Assembly: GCF_017562075.2 (NCBI RefSeq)
Contig: NC_054083.1
Span: 40,903,255-40,967,254 of the forward strand
Length of the DNA stretch: 64,000 nt
Source: Anopheles merus
Lineage: Eukaryota; Arthropoda; Insecta; Diptera; Culicidae
Direction: 5' to 3'
Shown here in pieces: positions 48,101-59,743 of the stretch (position 1 is its first letter; every line of letters starts with the position of its first letter). Made by a program: the position numbers and the translations under genes. Under the pieces are notes generated by a model. That model worked only from the letters and a program-made list of their open reading frames with translations. It made no database searches and was not told the DNA's origin.

Positions 48101-51100
48101 TCATTCGTTCTCAAGAGAATCACTGAGCGTCAGATGCAAAGCTGAACGGTGAGCAAAACCGTCATACGAATTTATATGACACGGCGCTTAAAGTGTTAAA
48201 TAATTGAGGAATTTAAGCGGATCTAAACAAATACACTCAAAGAATAGTTGAGCCAATATAGCATCCCTTCTACAAAATTCGAAACCTCCAACTCTCCCAA
48301 GAGTTCTGAATGATCCTCAAATTTGTCCTATAAACCGGTTGACGACTGGAAATTCCAGATTTTCCAAAATTCTGTAAACTCTTCATCCACACTGGCGGCA
48401 CATTTCTTATCCGTAACCAGCAGCTTCATCGAGCGAAACGCCAATTAACGTCCAATTTGCACTCCCTAATTTCCTTTAACCTTTTACACCCTAACATCTT
48501 TAGCCCATCACGCTCGCACTCTATTCCGCACGAGCACCTGGCATCAACAACCCCCGCACGAAAATCGCACCTAATTTTCGACACCTTCTGCCGTATAATC
48601 ATTGCGCGCCATTAAACGGCACGATCCGTCCGATCGTAGAAGCTGCCAAATTCCAACCAAGAACCTCACTTCCGGGGTTCATCAATGTTGCAGAAAATGT
48701 CTAACAACACTTCCCCCCGGTGTGCAAATGCTAAATGGTTGAATGTTTAATGTCCGTATGCCGAGGAGGCACCACCTTCAGGTGAATGTTGCATAATTTA
48801 TCATGCTGTGTGGGCGCCACGATAAAGACTTTTAAGCCACGATGGTTATGATAAGACGAGGCGCCTCCGGAGACCATCCAATTGTGCTTCTATCATTCTT
48901 TTGGAGCTCCGGTCCATGCGGAGCAGTGGTGTTCGCAAATGAGGTGGAGAGTGGAGGTGGAACGATAATTGCGCCAAATCGTGAACCCGCACTGTGCGCG
49001 GGTGGAACTGATTCCGTTGCAATTGAAACGTTTCGTAACCATTTCACCCGTACCACGCTGGGAGTTTATCGTTCGAATGGGCCAATTTGGTTGCTGTTGT
49101 TGTTGTTGTGCGTTGGTTGGATTTCTATCCGGAAGTCCGGAAGTCTTACACAGTTTTGGTTTTGTTTTCTACTTTGGCAGTAGCTTTTGATTGCAATAAA
49201 GAGCGCACACGCACCCATGGACAATTAAAAGTGAGCAAATTTTTGCGTTACTCCACAACTGAACTCCGTTTCACAAATTCCGTTCGCCATCGTTTGCACT
49301 CGATCGTGGATAGGCACCGTTGGTTGTGGCACTGATCATCGATTACATTTTGCCCAAACGCACCATTTTGCTTTGTAGCAATGAAATGAGGGTGTAGTGG
49401 AAGCGTCTGATTGCTTTCAAACTGATCTCCGTGATACGTGAAGGATGATTCGATTGCACGGACAGAGTATGTGTAAAGCAACGTCCTCCCCTTTGGACAC
49501 ATATTACCGCGAGATCGACAACAGCATCGCCCATTGCATAATTATCCTTAAACACAAACAAACTCCCCACAAACAAGCTCACAGTTTGATGTTCGCCATT
49601 GACTGTTTTTTTTTCTCCATTTCATTTCATACTAAACGATACAAACGAGAGAAGTCAAAAAACAGGTGTGAAAATGGACGCCTTTTTCCAGACCCATTTC
49701 CAAGGTAACTTCCACGAGGAAAGAGGCCCCCCCCAGGTGGTGGTAGTAGTAAATCAAATTGTTCCAGCGCTTGAAGGCGCTGTGTGAATCGAAATTGAAT
49801 ACCATTAGGCAGCAAAACCTAAATGGCTCACACAGAAGTGGGTCACCGACCAACCGGGTCATGTCTCGGCGCTCCCCTTGCGCAATGCGGGAAACCTAAA
49901 CGCACCATCCGTTGGGCAACACACGGCCCGGAGGGAGATGTACTGGGCATTCCGGAGAATACCAATAAGAGAGGAGAGCTTGAGGTCCGGGTTGTTATTA
50001 TGATCCGTAACCACCGGTTACCGCTTCACCCTCGATCGATGGTCTTCGCCATTATGCTTTGTCTCCCCTTCCTCTTGGCCGGGGCTGCAAGGGCCTTGTG
50101 CAGGGTGAAAAATACAGCGCGGCCGTGCTACTGCTGATCACGTACGGGACTGGATACACAGTTACGTTGCAGCAGACAGCAATTTCGTTGCAGCAAAGCG
50201 CAGAGTGCAAGGGTCAGTGGATCAATGGTAGAACGCGCGCGCGCTGCTTCGTAATGATGCTGATGCGGTTAAGATCAACGTTTTGCTTCCCATTCCCGAT
50301 TAGAAGGCGCGCGAAACGGAAAACCGGGACAAGCCGCCATGTGTTTGAGCTGTTGCTAATCAACCCGTTGTTGATGATGATGATGCAACCTAGTTCGATT
50401 CTACCGTAGCTGGCTGGACCGCCTGGAGCGTTTGGTGAGAGTAATTCTGACCCTTCCACAATCAGGCACACACCACGGAAGATGCCCTCGCGGATTGGAA
50501 CGTTGCAAATGATAAAAATAAAATTAAAAAACACATTAATCACTTCTCTCTCTCACACTCAGCCGGTGGGATTTCAGGTGAGGCACTATCATTAACGCAA
50601 ACTGTACGTTTGGCGCGGAGTAGTTAAAGGGAGTGAGATGTGTTCGCGGCACGGTGAGAAAGATAAGCAAGAAAGATCCCCACCATGCGTAGCGATTGTG
50701 GCCGTGTGATTGTGCAGTGCCCTGTGCAGTGGGGTGATGGCAACACGCATTGCTGTAGCAGAAGATTGAAAACAAGAGGAGCCAATCCGTCGCGCACGGT
50801 TTAAAACCAGCGAACCAGGAGCGTGTTGCTTAGTGGCCGGTGGCCGGTCGGTGAGAAAAGCAGGTCACAGGTACACGACACGCGTACACTGCAAGGGGAA
50901 AAGTTGGTCATATTTGGTTGAATTGATCAAATTAAGTTTAAGGTTGTTAAAAACAAAGAGGTAGAAAGATAGAGAAAGAGAGGGAAACGGGGAAAACACA
51001 ATAGTTTTGTGTTTATTTAACCTTTCCCGAAACAGTTGATGCAAAGGGAGGAGGAGAAACGAGCTCTAATTGAAAGGAAAATAAGGGAAACGAGTAGGGC

Positions 51101-54100
51101 GATTTAACTCGCTTAGCAAAACAGATAGTTAAAGCCTCTCAAGACTATCTTTTTTTTAAAATACAAACATAAGTTCATCCAATATTGCACAAAAAATAAA
51201 ATAATTTGTATTTTTTAGTTTTTTCTTTAAAAAATCCTTAATCAATGTTATCTTTCACTATTTCCAACATTAAAGATCAATGTCCTCAGCAATGCAAATA
51301 ACATTGTTGCCAAAGAGGATCTTCTGTTATCGCTTTAGTACGCTTGTTTGACTGTCACACTGAGAGCTGCTCGCTAGCCTGCTGTGTCAAGCAATGGGAT
51401 CTTATACAAAGCAAGTTGTTAGTTCAAATCTAGCTTGATTACGCATTTTCGATATCTTTCACCACACACAAGCTCTCTACGACTGTTTGCTGTACCAGCT
51501 CCTCTTTGCACCAAATAATTGAATTTAATTTACGGTTCGGTTCGTCGCGCCACTTCTACACAACAACTCTGCCTTAGCTGTGTGTGTGCTTGAAACTCCA
51601 AAATGCTAATTTTTCATATTTAACGGCCAATAGAGCGCCTCTCCCACTCTCTCCCTCCTTCGCTGCAGCAAATCAACACGCTTCATTAATAATGAATCAC
51701 ATTGAAAGGGGGGAAAAAGGCGCTAATGTTCAGCAGCAGCAGCAGCAGCTTGGTGTGTAAATGATGTTTGCTCATAACTTCATTAGCGCCCGATTAAGAC
51801 TGTATCGATCACAAACGCCACCGATCGATGACTTTTTGTGTAAGGGCCACCATCTTCTGCCTACCCTTGAACTGGGCACACCATCAATTGCTGCAACATT
51901 CTCTTGCTTTGAACGTGAAAAAGTGAAACTTCACACCCTTTATTCGCCCTTCTATGAGCTCCACTGCCCGGCATGCACCAATTCGCCCCCACTGCGCGTG
52001 AGTGACCGAAAATTACCATACGATCTAGGCGCGAAGAAGGAGCGACAAAGCACCCACCCAAGCCTCATATGCTTTGAACCTTCTCCTGCACGCTACATTA
52101 AATTGCAAACCGATGTAAACCCTCCGATAATGGCACCGCAAGCCACACACACACAGAAGAGAGTGGAAAACCCTCATCCTCATCATAAAGACATTTCCAT
52201 AATTCTAATGGCCGAGGGGCTGAGAGGTGAGGGTTAATTTAACTGACCGGATGTTGTTTAACTGGCCGCCAGCGCACCACCACCACCATGTGCCACATTT
52301 GAATGTGCTGCCAGCGGCGTACAACGGCTCTCCCCTGTTCGTGTTTGGATGAATTTGCAACTTGCAGCAACTTACATGTAAAGCGAAAGCAGTAGCAACC
52401 AAACGGTTCGGGTTACGATCAAATTTTATGTGTGGTGAGTTTCACTTTTTTATTTCACTACATTTACCCCCCTTAGGGGGGGATGGATGGCCGAGCTAAT
52501 GAGTATCTCCGGAAGAGGTCCGGAAGGTCTAGATCGGATTAGGATGTGGAGGATTTTGTTTTTTTTTTCTCTTCTCCACATTCGCTTTAAATTAATCACA
52601 TACACATGCAGCACATGAGGCGGGTGAACGGGAAACAGTGACCCGATGCGTAAACCTTTTTCACACATTGATGAGGTGGTAATATACCGTCGTCTTGACC
52701 TCGTTGAACCTTTCTTCGGTGTTCGGTGTATCTGGTCGATGGTACCTTCTGCTGTGCAAAAATGATGGAAAGCTGCATTTTTAACCTCAATTTGATCTCG
52801 ATTCGATTTTTACCTTACTCCCCCTTGGTAATAAATGCCATTAATTCGACCTCTCCCCTTTTACGAGAAGATAGGATGATGAAGGAGTGAAATTGTACTA
52901 CCCTTTAAACGCTTGCAAAAAGCATCAAGTGCGTTATCAAGTGCAAAACATTAATTAGTGGTACAATTCCCTCTAATAAAGGACTTTACAAAAAGGTTTC
53001 TTTTGCTACCATATGTACCACCTAAGAGCAATGTACCAGGAAGAGCAATATGGCTACCATTGCTAAAACATATTGCTCTTCCTTTTGGGCTACAATAATC
53101 AATCTTTATGGCACTAATTTTCCAAAAAACGATTAGCGTGATTACTTCCCTATCAAGCTAACCTAAAAGGACTTTTCCAATTTTCATCCGGTTTTCCGAA
53201 ACACATCTCCCCGCCTGTCGCACGATAAAAACGAACGAACATTTTCAGTGGAAACGATTTGCAATTTGTCAAATTAATCTAACGGACAGATAAATTATCT
53301 CCCGACGCATCGTAAACACAAACAGCCCGACACATCAAATCCAACCGTCGGTCTGCCATAAAGTCTGCCATCATTTCCCAACTGGTCACATGGTCTTCTC
53401 CATGAAGAAAATTCATCAGAGCTCACGAGCTTTAAAAACCGTGCCCTGTTTCCTGATATTTATTTGCTTTTGATGCCAACTTGGGCATGGGCAGAGGAGC
53501 AGAGAAGAAAAGCAGAAGATCTTTTGACGGTTTTTTTTTGTGTGTGTGGGAATAATGTGGGAATGCGTGCGTCCACAAGGGTAACGATCAAATTGGTACA
53601 AAAGCGATAAAACTATAAACCCTATCTGTAACGAAAACAAAATAAACCGGAAAGATCCAGCTACAATCCAAGTGGTGCTAGTGGAACCACTTTTTAGGGG
53701 CTTACAAGTGGCGTTCCTAATACCAGACGGAGTGGGATGACCACAGTTCCTAGAGGGGTTGGCACTTAACTGTGACGCGCGCGGAATCACCGAGCGGGAT
53801 TTTCTAGCCACGCTCAAATTAAATGGATTTTATAACCGAAATTAAATAGAATTTTCTACTCCAACACCTGTGTGTACACGTGTGAGTGTGTGTATGTGTG
53901 TGTCGGTATGTAGGTAGAAACGGGAACACCTTTGCCTCGTTCCTGTTCCACCGTCCAATAAAGTCCACTAATGAATTTCTAGCTTTTTTTACGGGACATT
54001 TTGTGTGTTGTAGGACGATCGGAACAGAACGGGCAGCGCCATTTTCATCCCACCCATCTCACCACATAGGAATGTCTTCGGTCCTGGCTGTTCCATCCAG

Positions 54101-57100
54101 CTCGCAACCTCACCACACAAAAACAACACCATGCGGTAATTCGAATTTCTTCCGGTTCTATTTTCCACCGGGCAAGCAACACCACCGACGAACGCGAACA
54201 GCAGCAGCAGGAGAGCAAAGTGTAGGAAAAATTAGTTCCCCGGTATGTTCCCTGCTCACACCCGCTCCTCCATCATCCCGTGGTTGGAACGGAAATTGGG
54301 CCTAAAGAACCCGCGCAAAAGACGCACTTTTTTTTGGAGTGAACGGTGTTTTGTTACAAACCAAAAAAAAAAAAAAGGGCAAAAATTCCTTAACGCCACG
54401 TGAAGGTGGTGTGGTGTGGAAATGGAAAAATGGCAGCAGTTCTTCAGTGTGCAGGGATGACGACGGGCAAAGACCGTTGACGTTATTGGGAAGGAGAGAT
54501 TTTACCGGTTTGTGGTGTACTGTCTGTGTGTGTGTGTGTTAGAAACCAATCGAATCAATCAAACTGCTCCTCCCTCGAAGCGATTTTAATTAACTTAGCG
54601 GATTGTGTGTGTGTTTGCTTCTTCTTCACCACCATCGCGAATTATGTCTGTGGTTCCAATTTCCAAGAAGACTAATAAATCACACAGACACACACGTGCA
54701 TTCCGTTTCTCATTTTCCCTCACACCCACCCTGCCCCCCATGGCAATAATACATAGCTACGAGACAGTTTGTGCACCGAGCCGGAAAGACGGCGTGGCGC
54801 ATCGACACTATTTCGTCGTTCCGTTACCTTCCGTTAAAAAATCAAAAAACACAACAAAAAGGAATTTGTCACACGTGGTAAGCAGCAGAAGAGGTTTGAG
54901 TTTCTGCGGCAGTAGGCTACCTGGTAGTACTGGCTGTAGTTGATGTCGACGTTGTCGAGCAGATTGTCCACCGAGCGGTGGTTCTTCAGCGAGAGCAGCT
55001 TCTTCCCGTGCGTTAGATGCTGGTGATGCTGGTGCTGGTTGCTGTTGTCATAGCTATGGCCACCGTTGAGATTGTTGCCGAAGTTGTTGTGATGGCGCAG
55101 GGTACGCTTGCCGCCACCGCCACCATTCGCATGCGGTGCGGAGGAGGTTGATTGGTTAGGGCTGACAACGCGACTTCCACCGCCACCGCTGCCGCCACCA
55201 CCACCGCCGCCCCCGCCGGCCAGCGAAAGGTTGTTACTATTTACACTGCTGTTGTTAAGCTGCTGGTGCTGCTGCGAGGACTTTAGATGGCCGTGCGGCG
55301 AGCCGGCTGTTGTGGTGGTGGTGGTGGTGGAGGCAGTCAGCACGTTCTTCGTGCGATACTTGTAGCTGTTCTCGATGATGAACCCGCTCGAGCCGAAATC
55401 TTCCATCGACTTCGAGCGGGATCGGGTCGAGGCGCTTACGTTGAAAAACTGCTGCTGCTGCTGTGGTTGGTGTTGATGCGGATGGTGATGCTGCTGCTGC
55501 TGCTGGTGATGATGCTGCTGATGATGATGCTGCTGGTAGAGTTGCTGCTGCTGCTGCTGCTGTTGCTTCTGCAACCGCTGCTGCAGATAATTGTTCTGTT
55601 GCGTGGTCGAATGCCGCCTGGAGACAACGCGACATAAAGAAAAATGCGAAGAAAAGACAACGACGTCGTGTTTTTTTAAGTGGATTGAGCAACCCAAACC
55701 GTTAGCCGATCACGCAATGCTATTGGTAAGGTAGCAGCAAATTCGCGAGCCATTATGTATGGAGAGTGGAAGAACGGAAAATTGGCCCTGGGGAACACAT
55801 ACACAGACACACACATCAAAGCCCAAGCGTGAAGGGAAACCCAATTTCAGCACGCAACCATTTAAATAATTACAATTTACCACAGTGGCTTATTTCAAAC
55901 ACCAGTGACACCTAACACTGCGCTCACCGCCAGCTTAAGATTGGGAAAGTGTCTGCCTGCTGTGGCTTCAAATTTCTAGCACAAATTACAAGACGACACC
56001 CTCTCTCGAGAAGACGCTACGTCTCTCAACTGTTCGTCGGACCTGGCAATGGGACAATTCCACCGTAAGCAAGCCACACTCGGCACAAACCTGTGAGACA
56101 ATACAAGGGAAAAGAAAAGTGTTTCGCTGCAGATTTTCCCACAGCCGAAACGCACACAGCACTAATTAATCAATCGCTTCGCCAAGTCCAAGAGCGACAT
56201 TTCTTCATAACAGCCAAGTGTGCGGTGATGGCAGCAGCCAGCAACACGCTTTAGATCCGCTAATGAATTATTAAATATTTCCTATCAACAGATTCACTTC
56301 CACGTTGCCTAACGACAACGGCTCTAATTGACATTTTAATTGGACTAAATCTTGCACATCTTGAAGCCTTTTCCTCGTTTTCCCTTTTCTGGAGCAGAGC
56401 TGGGTTTCTGGAAGCTTCTGCTTTGGGACTTACAACAGGACAGCACAATTCCTGCCCGCTCCATAACGGCTCTGGAGGACCGGTGGCAGTGGTCTTGGGG
56501 TACACGCACACGCTACTTTCCTTTTGCCCTACCCTAGTTATACTTGTAGCGGCTGGTTTTCCGCCCAATCCCCAGCTTGTGTGGTGCATTAGAGATTGGC
56601 ATTCTACGGCCGAGCTAAGCGTACTTACACCCGAACCGGTTTTCACCATTCGCTTTTCAAACCTCGGAACCTTCGCCTAGGCACGTTTTGAAGGTTTTTT
56701 TTAAGAGCAAAAGCGAGCCCAGCACTCGAGGGATAAACTTAACCTTGATGCACGGTGGGCGAGCGTGTTTCGTTTGCATGCAACAGTTGCAACAAAAACC
56801 CGTTCACTGTTGACAGTAGGTGGTAAAGTGTGCCAAAAACGGAACGAAACTAAACCAAACTGCCGCCCAGATGCTGCACCGGGCGGCATTTACTAAACGT
56901 AACTAACTCGGACTCTACTGACACACATATCTCGAGGTAGTACCCGAATTGCTAACGGAATACGACCATTACTGCAACAGACACACGAGCACAAAAAAAA
57001 CAACACAGCAGCAGAATAATCACCAAGTCTGACCTGCATTCCGGTGACTAAACGGATTTCGTACCGGTTCGGAATGTGTTTAATTGCCATTGCAAAGACA

Positions 57101-59743
57101 TCGATGACGACACGCCACCGGGAAGGTAGCAGAGCACTGCTCCTCCGAAGATAAATGAATTAAGTTGTCCTTCCTGCCCGGGGCCACTCTGGGTGTCTTG
57201 GTCTGTTTTGCATGACCGTACGATCATCGGCCGCTAACCGGTCATTAGACCGATGGAGGTAGTTAATTCGTTCCTAATGGCATCTGCTTTGATGGAACAC
57301 TCCCCACCCGATCCCGTTGTGTTTGCTTGAGGATAAGAAGCATGCAAAAACCGGGCTCTTTGCAATGATTGTAATTATTTGCACCATTTGCACATGATCA
57401 TGAGCTCAACAGCATGGCACGATCGCTTGCTGTCTTCGTAGTCAGAGCTGTTTTCTATTTGTTTTTTTTTTGCCTAGCTCTGCTGCTGTTAGTGCAAGCC
57501 TATCATCGCCGCAACCACAACCGATCACCCTAAAACCACCTGTCACACCTTTCATAAATCAATACTAAACCCGTGCTCTCCGGTCTACGATCCACATACT
57601 TTTTGACGATGCGGAACGGGGTGAAAGTAAGGTAAATTTTTGAGCTCGGTGCAACAAATTTAAAATCAACGACGGGGACGGGTTTTTATATATTGAAGAG
57701 CGCGCACAGTAACCCTGCGTCCGGGAGTCGATGTTTCATGCATGTTTGGAAAAGCAGAGCACTAATCGCCACGTATGGGTGGACGTCAAAATTCGTGTGC
57801 CCGGAATTTTGGTAGAGTTTTTTTTTTCTTTCATTTCATTTTGAATTTCGCTAAATAAGCGATTAAAATAATCGCACCATTCGTGATCGTGATCGTGAAA
57901 GTGATTTCATTGCTGCACCAATCGGCCCTTGTCAGTCGCCTGTCAAGCTTGGTACATCAACAAGAATGGTTTTCGGCCGTGATGGATTGCTTCACGCTCG
58001 ATGAAAACGTACTGCGAAGAGTACCACCAGGGCAGCATATTTTAAATAGTTTATGCTTTTTTTCCAAGGGTTGAAATTTGATATTTTTCAACATACTTTT
58101 TGTTACAAAAAGGAAGCTCTGAAGTGCATGAATCGCATCAGTTATCTACACTTTCTTTGATTTCAAACGTTTCGTATTGATTTGAATCGATATGTTTCAT
58201 CTTTTTCTCCTAAAATATACATGTTTAGGCAGTTGCAAGCTATATTGATACCGAAAGTGCGGAATATATACCTATTTTAACATCCCACCCAAAGCACACT
58301 CTCGTGGCGAAGTTGTCAACGTGCAGTTCATTGTACCACCCTCGTCGTAAGTTCAAAACTGGATGAGGAAGATGTCGATAAACATATGATACTACACAGG
58401 CACTTTTTGATTATCCAAATACTATGAGTAATGAGTAATGAGAATCGTGAAGTCTTGGAAACCTAGGAGATCCAAAACCACACCAACAAACCAAAAGCAA
58501 CATAAAATAAGTAAGAAGAAGAATGTCGTTTTGATTGAAGCGCCCGATTCGATTTGTGGTTGACATACCAAGCCCAAGCCAAGTGTGTCTGGTTAATAGA
58601 GAGCAAAAAAACAATACTTTCTTGTACTACTTTATGTTGTACATGCTCTCTACAACATTCTCCTCCCTAGCTGCTGAATCGCATAGAATTGCCAGCAAAG
58701 ACACGCCAACAAACAAAACGATCAAAGAAAGCAAAATAAAAAAAAGATCATTACCAATGTGTTCGACACTAATCGTTCAATCGAAACAACAACGAACCGC
58801 ACAATCAGTCTTGTATCTGGTTCGCCGCCCTTTCCTCCTTCCTTGCCTTTCCCAAGCGGAAACGAAAAATGGCTGCGCTAAAAAGCGAACTAAATAACAA
58901 AAAAACAAGGGGTAAAAAATGGTTTCCGTTGTGATTAAGCCGTGTATTGATCACTCCCGCGGGCAGTATTTCCCGTTTCTACTATCCCAGAGGACATTTT
59001 CCCCCTTCTAAAACACTTCCTTCCTTCCTGTTCTTCCTTCCATACATAATGGGCTTTCGATTCGCGACGATTTCTGCACACCACATTTCCTCTGCCAGCC
59101 CCCTCTGTCTGTACCTCATCCGTCGTACAACTTCCATGTTGCTATCACTGTCGACAATCGCCGTCATGCCGGCGATGTTTTTCACCTTCCGCGCGGCTAT
59201 ATTGTTCACCACGTAGTTGCCAGTGCTGCCGTTGTTGTGGTTGTTGCTGCTGGCGTTGTTGTTGTAGTCGTAGACCGACCCGGCCAGCGATGCGGCCGAC
59301 TTGACGTTCAGAAAGAAGTCACTGTTCTGGCGCTTGAGGGCACCGCCGGGAGGTGCGTACAGGTAGCGGGGCTGCGGTACGCCACCCCCCACACTGCCCC
59401 CGTAGATGCTGCCGGCGGAACTGCCCCGCAGCCCGCCCAGGCTCGCACCAATGTCGGACAGCCCGGCGGACATCCAGCGCGACTTTCCGCCACCGCCACC
59501 ACCGCCCGTTGTCATGGCCAGCATGGCAGATCCGCTGGCACTACCGGCACTGCCACCACCTGGGCCTCCACCACCTCCGCCCGGTATGCCGTAGTTGTAA
59601 GTCGGTGGCCAGGGCCGCAGACGCCGGTCGGAGTACCGCTTCTCGGTCATCGAGTTCACCGGAAGGGCCCGATCGTACCGCGTCATCGGGGCGGGCACGA
59701 TCGCAGACGCCGACGATGTGGTGGTGGCCGCCGTCAGCACCAT
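41969..59743 (-). CDS. WDR47: WD40-repeat microtubule-associated protein, WDR47/nemitin-like, whole gene
   Basis: Coding exons in transcript order: 59115-59743, 54921-55617, 44963-45123, 42967-43363, 42651-42874 and 41969-42194, all GT-AG and phase-consistent, for 777 aa. Residues 1-442 are low complexity (Gly runs, Gln/His tracts, Ser/Asn) with a few ordered islands such as RWMSAGLSDIGASL and SVDNLLDNVDINYSQYY. Residues about 445-777 form seven WD40 blades, including SGSQDKTVRFWDLR, SGHEDSSCVLYDIRG and STSADKTATLWALP. These match the C-terminal propeller of animal WDR47, which binds microtubule regulators and is needed in neurons. The LisH/CTLH N-terminus of vertebrate WDR47 is absent here. 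The ATG at 59741-59743 has an upstream in-frame TGA in the same sequence, supporting it as the start of this isoform. Confidence 0.85.
42195..42650. other. WDR47 intron, 456 bp
   Basis: AT-rich intron between two secure WD40 exons; nothing else seen. Confidence 0.85.
42651..42874 (-). CDS. WDR47: WDR47 exon: blades 4-5
   Basis: The acceptor ATTTTAG precedes 42874 and the donor GTTAG|GTAGGT follows 42651. It begins DKTVRFWDLRTRGCVNMV and continues VAAVCVDPSGRLLVSGHEDS, SCVLYDIRGNRPIQCFKPHS and SDV. The upstream exon ends SGSQ, which completes a canonical SGSQDKTVRFWD blade. Confidence 0.95.
42967..43363 (-). CDS. WDR47: WDR47 exon: blades 2-4
   Basis: The acceptor CACCTCAG precedes 43363 and the donor TCGCAG|GTGAGT follows 42967. 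One base completes AG|G (Arg), then EDHSTYQPTVLFKRTKHHKG, SIYCMAWSPAGDLIATGSND, KTVKLMRF, the acidic HDGTVRDLCFLED strand and LSGHGGHVLSLYNWGGVMFV. These are classic GH-WD spacing patterns. Confidence 0.95.
43364..44962. other. WDR47 intron, 1.6 kb
   Basis: Contains a GT run (43975-43989), GAC repeats (about 44293-44312) and a G run (44410-44419). No exon seen. Confidence 0.8.
44963..45123 (-). CDS. WDR47: WDR47 exon: first WD40 blade
   Basis: The acceptor TTCCTTTCCAG precedes 45123 and the donor GATTAG|GTAAAA follows 44963. It encodes QSDQNRPRFVAVTTLEDVQA, VRCAEFHPNGRIYAVGSNSK and TFRICEYPSLSEI plus two bases. The EFHPNG-IYAVGSNSKT-RIC pattern is the first propeller blade. Confidence 0.93.
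47941..48195. mobile_element. 255-bp TTAA-flanked MITE, piggyBac-like
   Basis: TTAA at 47937-47940 and 48196-48199 flanks terminal inverted repeats beginning CACTTTGACTGCCGGC on the left and CACTTTAAGCGCCGTG (read inward) on the right. TTAA duplication is the signature of piggyBac-type insertion. The interior is noncoding. Confidence 0.7.
53038..53083. repeat. Short perfect hairpin in a WDR47 intron
   Basis: GGAAGAGCAATATG pairs perfectly with CATATTGCTCTTCC around a loop of about 16 nt. Too short for a typical microRNA precursor stem. Confidence 0.7.
54921..55617 (-). CDS. WDR47: WDR47 exon: Gln/His/Gly low-complexity region
   Basis: The acceptor GTCTCCAG precedes 55617 and the donor CAG|GTAGCC follows 54921. 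One base completes AG|G, then RHSTTQQNNYLQQRLQ, a long Gln/His tract, the island SRSKSMEDFGSSGFIIENSY, Thr and Gly runs, and the conserved-looking end SLKNHRSVDNLLDNVDINYS before QYYQ. It joins in phase 0 to the first WD40 exon 9.8 kb away. Assignment to the same gene rests on phase fit at both junctions and same strand. Confidence 0.8.
55618..59114. other. WDR47 intron, 3.5 kb
   Basis: No exon or element is recognised. Confidence 0.6.
59115..59743 (-). CDS. WDR47: WDR47 first coding exon of this transcript model
   Basis: ATG at 59743-59741 in a GACAATGG context; an in-frame TGA lies eight codons upstream with no intervening acceptor. It encodes MVLTAATTTSSASAIVPAPM and a Gly-rich region, then KSRWMSAGLSDIGASLGGLR, ALKRQNSDFFLNVKSAASLA and KVKNIAGMTAIVDSDSNMEV, before the donor CGGATGAG|GTACAG. 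The split Arg codon is completed by the 55617 exon. It is not a LisH domain. A frame continuing beyond the donor to 58982 is intron. Confidence 0.75.

Larger units (their letters stand above)
45124..54920. other. WDR47 intron, 9.8 kb
   Basis: Holds a TTAA-flanked MITE (47941-48195), a short hairpin (53038-53083) and several microsatellites. No exon is recognised. Confidence 0.65.

Noticed and set aside
51300..51450. Possible tRNA (AGTTCAAATCTAGC B-box-like)
   Set aside because: No cloverleaf with acceptor and anticodon stems could be formed around it.
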